A stretch of 64,000 nt of DNA from Frankia alni ACN14a (GTDB taxonomy: Bacteria > Actinomycetota > Actinomycetes > Frankiales > Frankiaceae). The position numbers and the translations under genes were made by a program. This document shows positions 26,160 through 34,228 of the stretch, piece after piece (within the stretch, counting starts at the first letter, position 1; the number at the start of each line of letters is the position of its first letter). The stretch covers positions 4,334,962 to 4,398,961 of the forward strand of contig NC_008278.1 in the NCBI RefSeq assembly GCF_000058485.1. The letters are read 5' to 3'. The notes beneath the pieces were generated by a model that was not told where the DNA came from, did not search any database, and was given only the letters and a program-made list of their open reading frames with translations.

Positions 26160-26939
26160 ATGGCGGGTTCACTGAAGGGCAAGATCGTCCTGATTACGGG
26201 TACCGGCAGCGGCATGGGCCGGGCCGGGGCGCTGCGGTTCGCCGCCGCCGGCGCCACCGTCGTCGGCGCCGACCTGAACGCCGAGGGCAACGCCGAGACC
26301 GAGGCCCTGGTGACGGCGGCCGGCGGTCGGATGCTCGGCACGGCGCCGGTCGACCTCGGCGACTACGCCGCGTGCAAGCGCTGGGTCGACGCAGCCGTGC
26401 GGACCCACGGTCGCATCGACGTGCTGTGGAACAACGCCTCGGCGTGCGTGTTCGCCACCATCGAGGCGATGACGGTCGAGCAGTGGGACTTCTCGATCCG
26501 CAACGAGCTGAGCATCGTCTTTCTCGTCACCAAGGCGGCCTGGCCGCACCTGACCGCCAGCGCCGGTGCCGGCGCGGACGCACGACCCGTGGTGATCAAC
26601 ACGGCGTCGGTGGCCGGGCACGGCGGTGGCCCGGGCGGAATCGCACATTCGGCGACCAAGGCCGCCGTCCTCGCGATGACGCACGTCATCGCGGCCGAGG
26701 GTGCGCCCTACGGCATCCGCGCCGTCAGCATCAGCCCCGGCGCGATGGACACCCCGGGCTCGGCCGAGCAGCTCGCCCTGCCCGGCGCCCGGGAGGCGCT
26801 GCTGAGCCACGCGCTCGTCCCCCGCCTCGGGGATCCGGACGAGGTGGCCCGGGCCGCGGTCTTCCTCGCCTCCGCCGACGCCTCCTTCATCACCGGCGCC
26901 GACCTTCTCGTCGACGGCGGCCTGACCAACCACGGCTGA
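26160..26939 (+). CDS. SDR family protein with His in place of catalytic Tyr
   Basis: A 259-aa SDR. The cofactor loop TGTGSGMG (13-20), the Asp after strand 2 (GADLN) and NNAS (91-94) are normal or near normal. The active site reads Ser150, then IAHSATK: His163 stands where Tyr is expected and Lys167 is kept. The C-terminal ITGADLLVDGG is intact. It could be a dehydrogenase using a His variant or a catalytically weak relative. GGAGG upstream lies within the end of the esterase gene, and ATG 26160 is separated from that stop by one base, so it must be cotranslated with the hydrolase. Confidence 0.88.
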   Translation: MAGSLKGKIVLITGTGSGMGRAGALRFAAAGATVVGADLNAEGNAETEALVTAAGGRMLGTAPVDLGDYAACKRWVDAAVRTHGRIDVLWNNASACVFATIEAMTVEQWDFSIRNELSIVFLVTKAAWPHLTASAGAGADARPVVINTASVAGHGGGPGGIAHSATKAAVLAMTHVIAAEGAPYGIRAVSISPGAMDTPGSAEQLALPGAREALLSHALVPRLGDPDEVARAAVFLASADASFITGADLLVDGGLTNHG

Positions 26940-27029
26940 GGCCGGCGCCCCGCCCCGCCGACCGGGACGAGATCCGGCCGCCGGTCCGGACCTTGGGCCA
27001 CAGGTCCGGCCGCCGGTCCGGACCTCGGG

Positions 27030-27893
27030 CTACAGGTCGGCGTGGAGCGGCTCGTCGGCGATGAGGATGCGCTCCAGCAGCCGCGGCGCCGACCCGTAGT
27101 TGCGGACCGCGTAGTGCACGGCCGCCCGGTTGTCCCAGAACGCCACCGAACCCGGCCGCCAGGTGAAGCGCACCTGGTTCTCCGGCTTGCGGTACTGGTC
27201 GATGACCGCGGTCAGCAGCTCCTTGCTCTCCGCACGGTCGAGCCCGATGATCGTCGGCCGCTGAGTGAAGTTCACCCAGGCGATCTTCTCGCCGGTCTCC
27301 CGGTGGATCCGGATGACCGGATGCGCCACCACCGGGTAGTCATGCCCGCTGGCGTGCAGCGCGGCCCGGAAGTCGTGGGTGACGTGGCGGCCGTCGAGCC
27401 GCTCCTTCACCTCGTCGGACAGACCCTGGTACGCCAGCGCCGCGTCCACCCAGATGGTGTCGCCGCCGACCTCGGGCAGCTGCACCGCCCGCAGCACCGC
27501 GCCCCAGGTCGGGACGAGCCGCCAGCTCGTGTCGGTGTGGTAGGGGTCCCAGATGTCGTCGTCGGCCTGCGGGGTGTGCACCTTCGCGACCTTGTCGAAG
27601 TCGGCGGAGGAGATGCGATGGATCGCGGTGGTGCGGGCGTCGGCCTTCGCCGCGCCCGGGTGCGTGTACAGGGGACCGAACTGCCCGGCGAAGTTCTCGT
27701 GCCCTTCCTGGGTCAGCTCCTGGTTTCGGAAGAACACGACCTTGTACTTCAGCACGGTCGCCCTGATCTCGTCGCGCACGGCCGGCGAGAGGGGCTGGCT
27801 GAGATCGACGCCAGCGATCTCCGCGCCGATGGTGGGCTGCAGCGGCCGGACGGCCAGCGGCGACTGGACGGATGCCTCCACAACAGTGGTCAC
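27030..27893 (-). CDS. TauD/TfdA family Fe(II)/2-oxoglutarate dioxygenase
   Basis: A 287-aa dioxygenase. The iron ligands are His119 and Asp121 (PYHTDTSW) and His260 (RAAVHYA); Arg271 binds 2-oxoglutarate. The N-terminus PTIGAEIAGVDLSQPL is the family hallmark. It hydroxylates a sulfonate, phenoxyacid, alkyl sulfate or related substrate and consumes oxygen and 2-oxoglutarate. Start: GTG 27893 gives the normal N-terminus; the much longer frame runs back through repeats and an SDR gene in another frame. An SDR gene on the same strand lies upstream, with a five-copy 19-bp repeat between them. Confidence 0.93.
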   Translation of the reverse strand: MTTVVEASVQSPLAVRPLQPTIGAEIAGVDLSQPLSPAVRDEIRATVLKYKVVFFRNQELTQEGHENFAGQFGPLYTHPGAAKADARTTAIHRISSADFDKVAKVHTPQADDDIWDPYHTDTSWRLVPTWGAVLRAVQLPEVGGDTIWVDAALAYQGLSDEVKERLDGRHVTHDFRAALHASGHDYPVVAHPVIRIHRETGEKIAWVNFTQRPTIIGLDRAESKELLTAVIDQYRKPENQVRFTWRPGSVAFWDNRAAVHYAVRNYGSAPRLLERILIADEPLHADL

Positions 27894-27911
27894 GGTCTGT
27901 CCCTTCGATCG

Positions 27912-28006
27912 AGTGGTGCAGGTCGGGTGGGGTGGTGCAGGTCGGGCGGCGTGATGCAGGTCGGGCGGCGTGATGCAGGTCGGGCGGCGTGATGCAGGTC
28001 GGGCGG
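27912..28006. repeat. 19-bp minisatellite, five copies
   Basis: CGTGATGCAGGTCGGGCGG is repeated head-to-tail (27950-27968, 27969-27987, 27988-28006) after two degenerate copies (27912-27930, 27931-27949). The three right-hand copies are identical, so the expansion is recent. It occupies nearly the whole gap between the SDR stop (28016) and the dioxygenase start. Confidence 0.93.
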
Positions 28007-28015
28007 TGAGGGCGC

Positions 28016-28792
28016 TCAGTAGTGGATGGGGCCCAGGGTGCCGCCGCCGGCGGCGATCGCCTCGCCGGTCACGGCGACCGCGAGCGGGGATGCCAGGAAG
28101 GTGACGACCGCGGCGACCTCGTCCGCGGTGACGGCCCGCCCGATGGCGATGCGGGTCGCCGCGGCCTGGATCTGCTCCTCGGACAGCACGACGCTCCCGC
28201 CGTGGTCGGCGGTCAGGGTCAGCCCGGGATGGACGACGTTGACGGTCACGCCGTGCGGACCCAGCTCGTCGGCCAGGGTCTTGGTGAGAGCGGCGACGCC
28301 GACGTTGCGGATGGAACCGGAGGCGAGGCCGACCTGGCGGGCCGCCAACCCGCCGATGTTGATGATCCGCCCCCAGCCCTGCGCGACGAAGTGCGGCGCG
28401 ACCGCCTGCGCGGTGCGCAGGTAGCCGAGCACCTTGACGTTGAAGTCGGCGGCGGCGTCCGCGGTGGACAGGGCGGTGACACCCCCGGGCCCGCCGGCGC
28501 CGCCGGGCCGGGCGGCGTTGTTGACCAGGATGTCGACGCCGCCGAGTTCGGCGACGGTGCTCTCGACCAGGGCCTGGACGGAGGCGTCGCTGGCGGTGTC
28601 GGTGACGATCGGCAGCACCGTCGCGCCGCCCGCGGCGGACAGCTCGGCGGCGGCCGACTTCAGCACGTCGACGTCCCGGGCCGCGATGACGACCTGGACT
28701 CCCTCGGCGAGCAGCGCGCGGGCAACCGCCCGCCCGATGCCGCGGCTGCCGCCGGTGACGATCGCGCGGCGGCCCGCGAGGTGCAGATCCAT
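28016..28792 (-). CDS. Divergent SDR lacking the Tyr-Lys catalytic pair
   Basis: A 258-aa SDR-fold protein. TGGSRGIG (13-20) and NNAA (91-94) are present, followed by RIINIGGLAARQ. In the usual alignment Tyr corresponds to Gly159 and Lys to Asn163 (SGSIRNVGVAALTK), and the catalytic Ser is Gly. The C-terminal VVHPGLT is preserved. The SIRN pattern recurs in a divergent actinobacterial SDR subgroup, so it is likely a genuine family trait. It may bind NAD(P) with other chemistry or serve as a non-catalytic partner. ATG 28792 is the start; the dioxygenase lies downstream. Confidence 0.82.
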   Translation of the reverse strand: MDLHLAGRRAIVTGGSRGIGRAVARALLAEGVQVVIAARDVDVLKSAAAELSAAGGATVLPIVTDTASDASVQALVESTVAELGGVDILVNNAARPGGAGGPGGVTALSTADAAADFNVKVLGYLRTAQAVAPHFVAQGWGRIINIGGLAARQVGLASGSIRNVGVAALTKTLADELGPHGVTVNVVHPGLTLTADHGGSVVLSEEQIQAAATRIAIGRAVTADEVAAVVTFLASPLAVAVTGEAIAAGGGTLGPIHY

Positions 28793-29738
28793 GCGTGCTC
28801 CCTGTCTGTTGGTTGGGCTCCCGCCTGTCTGGGCTCCCGACCGTCCGGCGGCCTGCGCCGCAGCCACGGCGCGGACCGGCAGGACGCCGGCCGCCAGGGG
28901 GCACGAGTCGGCCGGCCCGGAGCCGATCGGGCCCCGACCTCCGCGGTTGCGCAGGCAGGGTGACGGCCTGGTGCGGAAGGGAGGCCGGTGCGAAGCGGAC
29001 CGACCGAGTACGGGAGGCCGGGTGCGCAAGGCCGGTGCAGAGGGCCGGGTACGGAGGCCCCGTACAGACGGCCGGGTACGGAAAGCTGGTGCGAACGGCC
29101 GGGTACGGAGGGCCGGCCAAGGGGACGGGTACGGAGGAGTGCCTGACGGTCGACGAGGCGAAGCGCGCGTCACCGGCTCGACGCGGCGAGGACGTCGCGC
29201 CGCGGGTGGCGCTGGCGAAACCTCGCGCGCGGCGAGCAGACCGGGCGGGGTGCGGGACTGACCGGGCGTCGGGTGTCGGCGTCAGCTGCGGCGAGCCGGA
29301 CAGCTCGCGGAGGTGACCCGCAGCAGGTCGATGTGCTCGCGCCTGGTCAGAGAGGCGATCGTCAACACCTCCCCAACATGAACCCGATTTGTCGATCGGT
29401 CAAGTGGGAAAATAAGGTGACGCACACCACATGACGGGACTCCGTCGGAGGCACCGGACCGGGGCCCGGCTGGGGATTGACAGCTCGCCGAGGCGGGGCA
29501 CCATCCCCCTCGGGAAGCTTGACAATGGCTTCGACCCTGCCGCACAGTTGCGGCGCGCACCTGCTCCGGCGGCGCACCGCCGACACCTGCGCCTCCCGCC
29601 ACGCGGGTGCTCCCGGCTGGGAGGGCCTTCTCCGTACTCCGCCTTCACTCCGCCTTCGCTCCTGGCACCGGCGATGCCCTGGTGAGCCCGCGTCAGGCCG
29701 GTTCCCGCCCGTCATCGAGATGGAAGGACCAGACCCCC
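28793..29738. other. Gene-poor stretch with degenerate repeats and a likely promoter
   Basis: From about 28960 to 29140 the sequence consists of degenerate copies around ACGGCCGGGTACGGA (for example near 29030, 29071 and 29099), giving repetitive but meaningless peptides on both strands. The rest up to 29738 contains no supported gene; it carries the promoter-like pair at 29389-29418 and the leader of the aldolase gene. Confidence 0.55.
29389..29418 (+). promoter_or_regulatory. Candidate promoter of the class II aldolase gene
   Basis: TTGTCG (29389-29394) and TAAGGT (29413-29418) are separated by 18 bp in an unusually A/T-rich patch (AACCCGATTT, GGGAAAATAAGG). This fits an actinobacterial housekeeping sigma-type promoter about 320 bp upstream of the aldolase start. 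Confidence 0.4.
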
Positions 29739-30653
29739 ATGGCGCTCTCCACCCATGCCCCGGCCCCGACGACCCCGGTCACCGGGGCGTCCGGCGCCGC
29801 GGCACCCCACGAGGCGCCATCCCAGAAGGCGCCATCCCAGAAGGCACCATCCGAGGGCCGACAGGGGAGCCCCTGGGCCGGGGTCTCCCCCGCCGAGGGC
29901 GGGGAATGGCCCCGTCCGGTGCCGGTCCGCACGGTCGAGCAGGAGCGGCTGCACCGTAAGCAGAAGCTCGCGGCGGCGTACCGGATCTTCGCCAAGCTCG
30001 GTCTCGCCGAGGGCCTGGCCGGCCACATCACCGCCCGCGACCCCGAACTGACCGACCACTTCTGGGTCAACCGCGCCGGCCTCGACTTCAGCCGCATCAG
30101 GGTGTCGAATCTGCTGCTGGTCAACGCGGCGGGAGAGATCGTGGCGGGGCAGCCGCCGTTGAACAGGGCGGCGTTCGCGATCCACTCGCAGATCCACGCC
30201 GCCCGCCCGGACGTCGTCGGCGCCGCGCACACCCACTCGCCGTACGGCCGGGCGCTGTCCGCGCTCGCGGTGCCGCTGCATCCGATCTCTCAGGACGCCT
30301 GTGCCTTCTACCAGCAACATGTCATTTTCGAGGAGTACAACGGGGTCGTGTTGAGCGAGGAGGAGGGCCGGAAGATCGCCGCGGCGCTCGGCCCGCACAA
30401 GCTGGCGATCCTGCGCAATCACGGCCTGCTCACCGTCGGCACCAGCGTGGAGTCGGCGGCCGCCCGGTACATCGCCGCCGAGCGGGCCGCCAGGACCCAG
30501 CTCATCGCCGCGGCGGCCGGGCCGCTGCACATCCTGGACCACGAGACCGCCAGCTTCACCGCCGGTCAGGGACGCAGCGACGACTCGGACCGCTGGGCCT
30601 TCGACGCCCTCTACGAGATCATCGTCGAGGAGCAGCCCGACCTGCTCACCTGA
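29739..30653 (+). CDS. Class II aldolase/adducin family protein
   Basis: A 304-aa protein. The zinc ligands are His164 and His166 (GAAHTHSPYGR) and His228 (RNHGLLTVG). The helical N-terminal part of the domain (residues 65-120) has RIFAKLGLAEGLAGHITARDP. Family members are fuculose- or ribulose-phosphate aldolases or decarboxylases; the variant here resembles actinobacterial enzymes of unknown substrate. The leader (1-60) is disordered and contains a threefold repeat EAPSQ/KAPSQ/KAPSE encoded by 15-bp units at 29811-29855. GGAAGGA lies ten bases before ATG 29739. It stands at the end of the dioxygenase/SDR region. Confidence 0.86.
   Translation: MALSTHAPAPTTPVTGASGAAAPHEAPSQKAPSQKAPSEGRQGSPWAGVSPAEGGEWPRPVPVRTVEQERLHRKQKLAAAYRIFAKLGLAEGLAGHITARDPELTDHFWVNRAGLDFSRIRVSNLLLVNAAGEIVAGQPPLNRAAFAIHSQIHAARPDVVGAAHTHSPYGRALSALAVPLHPISQDACAFYQQHVIFEEYNGVVLSEEEGRKIAAALGPHKLAILRNHGLLTVGTSVESAAARYIAAERAARTQLIAAAAGPLHILDHETASFTAGQGRSDDSDRWAFDALYEIIVEEQPDLLT
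29811..29855 (+). repeat. 15-bp coding repeat, three copies
   Basis: AAGGCGCCATCCCAG and two near copies encode EAPSQ KAPSQ KAPSE in the aldolase leader. In-frame slippage product. Confidence 0.75.
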
Positions 30654-30728
30654 CCTCCCCGGCACCCTCCTCGGTGACGTCCCCGCCCCGGTGACATTCC
30701 CCGCAACACCGCCGAGCCGGGGCCGCGG

Positions 30729-31499
30729 TCAGGCCGCGACGGCGACGACCGCGTAGTCCTGGGGCCCGAACAGCGCCGAGGTCAGCGCGGCGCCGACCAG
30801 CCGGGCGGTCGCCTCGTCGACGCCGTCGAGCCGCAGGGTGGACAGGTCGACCTGCTCGCGGGGGTGCAGCCGGCGGATCTCCGTACCGGTGAAGCCGCTG
30901 GTGGTGACCAGGAACTCGGTGAGCGCCGGCGGCAGGGGTCGCCGGTGGGTCGGGTCCAGGTAGAAGTTGCAGGCCCCCATGGCCAGGTTCGTCGGGTCGG
31001 GCGTCTCCAGGATCAGCCCGCCGCCGGGGCGCAGCGCCCGACCGGCCTGCGCCAGCACGGCGAGCAGTTCGTCGGTCGCCAGATGCTCCACGACGTGGAA
31101 GGCGGTGACGAGGTCCAGCGTGGCGTCGCCGACCGTGCGGAGATGGTCGAGAATGTCCCCGACCTCGACGCGCAGTCCCCGCGCCCGCGCCGCCGCCGCG
31201 AACGTCGGATCGGCGTCGACCCCGACCGCGTCGACCCCCCGGGCGGCGAGCATCAGCAACCACTCACCGCGCCCGGGACCGAGATCGAGCACGCCCCCGC
31301 CGGCGACGAAACGGTCGACGTCGGGCAGGTAGACCTCCAGCCGCCGGCTGATCTCCTCCTCGCTGCCCCGGAAGCGGTCGGTGAACGCCGGATAGTGCTC
31401 GGCGAAACCGGCCTCGGCGGCAGGAACGGCGCTGGTGGGAGGCTCGGCCGGGTCGCGGCCGTCGAGGAGATCGCCGCTGTCGCCGGCATCGGTTCTCAT
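30729..31499 (-). CDS. Class I SAM-dependent methyltransferase
   Basis: A 256-aa methyltransferase. SAM motif I GGGVLDLGPGRGEW lies near residues 67-80, the acidic ribose ligand is in AVGVDADP, motif II is DLVTAFHVVEHL, and motif III is LRPGGGLILETPDP. The HVVEHL pattern and the following NFYLDPTHRRPLP resemble methyltransferases associated with glycan or sugar modification, though the substrate is open. GGGGAG precedes ATG 31499. No overlap exists with the upstream gene (gap 166 bp), so it may have its own promoter or share the transcript of the 335-aa gene. Confidence 0.86.
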   Translation of the reverse strand: MRTDAGDSGDLLDGRDPAEPPTSAVPAAEAGFAEHYPAFTDRFRGSEEEISRRLEVYLPDVDRFVAGGGVLDLGPGRGEWLLMLAARGVDAVGVDADPTFAAAARARGLRVEVGDILDHLRTVGDATLDLVTAFHVVEHLATDELLAVLAQAGRALRPGGGLILETPDPTNLAMGACNFYLDPTHRRPLPPALTEFLVTTSGFTGTEIRRLHPREQVDLSTLRLDGVDEATARLVGAALTSALFGPQDYAVVAVAA

Positions 31500-31665
31500 G
31501 TCGTAGGTCTCCCCGCCGCGCCCCGCACGCATCCCGAGGTCGGACACCGCGGCCCACCGCCGATGACGGCTGGTCGCCATGCGCGGGAGGACTGCGGTAC
31601 GAAGTGTGCGATGTGGCGCCGACCGCGCACAACGCACCGCAACCGGCTCCCGCCTGGTTCGGGCA

Positions 31666-32673
31666 CTATCCCCCGACGACCCGGGGCAGGGTCGCGCCGG
31701 TGTCGAGCAGGCCGATCAGCCAGCCCGGCGTGGCACCCAGGTAGAGGGCGTTGCACAGGACCGCGGCCGTGGCCGCCGCGGGGTCCTGGTTGATCACCGC
31801 GACGAACGCGGCCAGGCCCGCCGCCTCCATGCCGAACGTCAGGATCGAGCTCCAGCGGATGGTCTCGTCGAAGTAGGCGTCGGTCCAGACATCCTGCGCG
31901 TCCCCGCCCCAGGTGGTGTTGCCGAAGGCCACCGCGCGGGCCCAGATGTCGCGCAGGTCGGCCTGGCCGCCCTCGCCGACGATCGCCCTCTCGTAGGCGT
32001 CCGGGTGGGCGGCGACGGCCCGCTCGAACGCCGAGCGCCAGACCCTCAGATAGTTCGGGGTCGGCAGGTCGTAGTCGACCCGCATGAAGTGACGTGCGTT
32101 GATGCGCACCGCGGCCGGCCGGGGCGTGCGGTGCGGGCGGCGCTGGCCGATCGGCGGGTCCTCGGTCTTCACCACCTGAACCCCGGCGTTGTAGGCGATG
32201 CCGTGGACGGGGCCCGACGGCGTGTCCTCCCGCAGGATCGAGGGCAGGATCTCCAGGCAGCGTTCGCCGCCGTCGCGCAACGCCGCCAGCCGCTGCGTCA
32301 TCTGCGTGACGATGCCCTGCTCGACCTCGGCGAACGGCGGTGACAGGGCGATGCCGAGCCGCTCGAACACCGGTGGCATCCCCCAGTGCTCCCGCAGCTC
32401 CAGGCCACCCCAGTAGCTGGACGCGAGGATCGCCCAGGCCTGCTCGCCGACGTCGTCGACGGCGACGGCGCCCTGCATGATCGGTCCGGACAGCCGGTCG
32501 GTCAGCCAGCCGTTGAACCCGACCCAGTACGCCTGCGGGGTCGCCATCGTGGCCGCCGTGGGCGCGAACTCGGCCACGAGACGGTCCACGAGCGCCGGCG
32601 CGGCGGGCATCACCGCGGCCAGCTCCGCCAGCAGCGGCGGCCCGTCGCCGTCCACGTGCACGTGCACGGTCAT
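31666..32673 (-). CDS. Hypothetical protein, 335 aa, coupled to APH-like gene
   Basis: Not assigned to a family. The chain is soluble, with no signal peptide or membrane helix until a moderately hydrophobic C-terminal third (FGMEAAGLAAFVAVINQDPAAAT). It is rich in Trp and aromatic residues (YWVGFNGWLTDRL, SSYWGGLELREHWGMP) and contains VRINARHFMRVDYDLPTPNYLRVW as two consecutive elements. The coding evidence is strong: normal codon bias, ATG 32673 only three bases after the stop of the APH-like gene, and a clean end. The partner suggests it acts with a phosphotransferase, perhaps providing or binding its substrate. Confidence 0.7.
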   Translation of the reverse strand: MTVHVHVDGDGPPLLAELAAVMPAAPALVDRLVAEFAPTAATMATPQAYWVGFNGWLTDRLSGPIMQGAVAVDDVGEQAWAILASSYWGGLELREHWGMPPVFERLGIALSPPFAEVEQGIVTQMTQRLAALRDGGERCLEILPSILREDTPSGPVHGIAYNAGVQVVKTEDPPIGQRRPHRTPRPAAVRINARHFMRVDYDLPTPNYLRVWRSAFERAVAAHPDAYERAIVGEGGQADLRDIWARAVAFGNTTWGGDAQDVWTDAYFDETIRWSSILTFGMEAAGLAAFVAVINQDPAAATAAVLCNALYLGATPGWLIGLLDTGATLPRVVGG

Positions 32674-32676
32674 GCG

Positions 32677-34056
32677 TTACCTCCGTAAGGGCTGGCCCCC
32701 GGCCTGCCAGGCGTCGCCGGAGAGTGGTTGCAGACTGAGGTGGATGAGCTTCTCGTGCCGGGCACCCGTGCCGGCGATGAGGAACTGCTGGCGCTGCGTC
32801 CAGCGGTGGAAGTACTGCACCAGCGGGACGTCGAGGTCCGGGGAGGCGCGCAGCACGAACTCCTCCAGCGCCGCCTCGGCGGTGGCGAGGTCCGGCTGGC
32901 GGGCGCCGAGCAGCGCGGAGATCTCCTCGACGTCGGCGCTCTCCAGGTCGGCGCCGAAGGCGTGGACGTGCTCGGCGAACCGGGTCACCGCCCGGGCGCT
33001 GTCCGCCCGGAAGCCCTCGAAGGCGCTGGCGGTGGGCCACTCGTCGAGTAGTGCCATCAGGTTGGTGTAGGCGGCGCTCGCGTAGGACGACCGGCGCTGC
33101 GCGGGGGGTTCGACGGGGGGCAGCGGCGCGCCCGCGACCGCGGCGATGGCCTCGAGCGCCCACCGGCCACAGCCGACGAGCCAGGTGAAGTACTCCAGCC
33201 AGCTGTCGCCGGGCGCTGGGTTGCGTACGGAGTCCTCCCACTGGAACGGGGTCATCAGCGACCAGCCGGCGGTGTGGAACTCCACGGCGTCGCGGTCGAT
33301 CCGCTCGCCGGTGACGGCCTCGTAGCGCCGCGCGATCCGGCCGATGTCGCCGAGCGGCTCCTCGCAGTCGCGGCTGCGCATCGCGGCGAACTCGGCGATC
33401 GGGTCGCCGATGTAGGCGGCCTCGAAGTCGATCAGGCCGGTCAGCCGGCCCCGGTCGAACAGGAACTGCGCCGCATCGGCCTGGATGAGCCCCCGCTGCG
33501 TGCGCCCCGTCGGGACGTTGCGGCACAGCCACCGCCACATGAACTCGATCATCGGGCTGGGCGCGGTCTTGGCCCGACGGTAGTTGCGCTCGCCGGTGGC
33601 GTACATGGTCAGCGCCGCGGCCCGGTTGTCGGCCGGCACGGGCAGCCCGAGCGCGCCGAACTCGCGCACGTCGATCGCGTGCATGCGGCACATGGCGTCG
33701 ACGTACTGGTCCAGCACGGCGTCGCGTTCGGCGTCGTCGGACGCGGTGGCGAGGTTGACCCGGCCGGGCAGGCGGTCCATGACGATCGCGGGCGGGTCGT
33801 CGATCATCCCGTGGACGCGCGGGACGGGTACGCCGTGCCGGTGGAGCACCCGGTTGATGTCGGCCTCCTGCCGGAGGGTGATCATCTCCCGGAAGTTGCC
33901 GCCGCGGTGGCCGCGCACGTAGTACCGGTGCAGCTCCCCGTCGCTCGCCAGATCGGCGAACCAGGCGGCGCGCCAGCGCTCCTGCCGCTCGAACGCCACG
34001 ACGGTGCCGTCGAGCTCCCGCTCCAACCAGGCCCGAACCCGCTCATCCTGGCTCAC
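32677..34056 (-). CDS. APH-fold phosphotransferase-like protein with altered catalytic loop
   Basis: A 459-aa protein with the aminoglycoside/choline kinase fold: an N-lobe with YYVRGHRGGNFREM, VPVPRVHGMIDDPPAIVMDRLPG for the hinge region, and a C-lobe with LIDFEAAYIGDP for the metal-binding segment. The usual HGDxxxxN loop reads QADAAQF: Asp194 remains, His becomes Gln192 and the Asn becomes Gln197. Metal Asp210 (DFE) is kept. It could be a divergent kinase or a pseudokinase. The last 140 residues extend beyond the usual domain. Start: GTG 34056 behind GGGAGGGAG. Three bases separate it from the 335-aa gene. Confidence 0.8.
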   Translation of the reverse strand: MSQDERVRAWLERELDGTVVAFERQERWRAAWFADLASDGELHRYYVRGHRGGNFREMITLRQEADINRVLHRHGVPVPRVHGMIDDPPAIVMDRLPGRVNLATASDDAERDAVLDQYVDAMCRMHAIDVREFGALGLPVPADNRAAALTMYATGERNYRRAKTAPSPMIEFMWRWLCRNVPTGRTQRGLIQADAAQFLFDRGRLTGLIDFEAAYIGDPIAEFAAMRSRDCEEPLGDIGRIARRYEAVTGERIDRDAVEFHTAGWSLMTPFQWEDSVRNPAPGDSWLEYFTWLVGCGRWALEAIAAVAGAPLPPVEPPAQRRSSYASAAYTNLMALLDEWPTASAFEGFRADSARAVTRFAEHVHAFGADLESADVEEISALLGARQPDLATAEAALEEFVLRASPDLDVPLVQYFHRWTQRQQFLIAGTGARHEKLIHLSLQPLSGDAWQAGGQPLRR

Positions 34057-34228
34057 GACTCTCCCTCCCACGAACGTTCCCGGCGAGGCTACGGATCTTT
34101 CCTGGTCGAAGACCCCGATGCGCGAGCATGGCACCTTCGGGCCGAGCCGGGGGCCCACTGCCGTCAAACCTCGACGTCGACGAAGGCCTGCGCGTCGGCC
34201 ACCGGCTCGACGTCGGCAGCGTCGGCAG

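Noticed and set aside
23801-26341. Extension of the DUF2142 frame to 26341
   Set aside because: The extension is antisense to the tannase-like gene.
12210-28006. Possible CRISPR arrays at the 16-, 18- and 19-bp repeats
   Set aside because: Units are contiguous with no spacers and no cas genes are present.
28794-29120. Extension of SDR and dioxygenase frames through repetitive DNA
   Set aside because: The peptides (PYPAV-type repeats) come from the degenerate tandem repeat; starts at 28792 and 27893 give normal proteins.
29282-29715. Small minus-strand genes at 29282-29602 or 29362-29715
   Set aside because: No ribosome-binding site, no domain, Arg/Pro-rich; the area looks like promoter and leader sequence.
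31496-33691. Minus-strand open frame of 731 codons
   Set aside because: An alternative frame of the 335-aa and APH-like genes; extremely Arg-rich.
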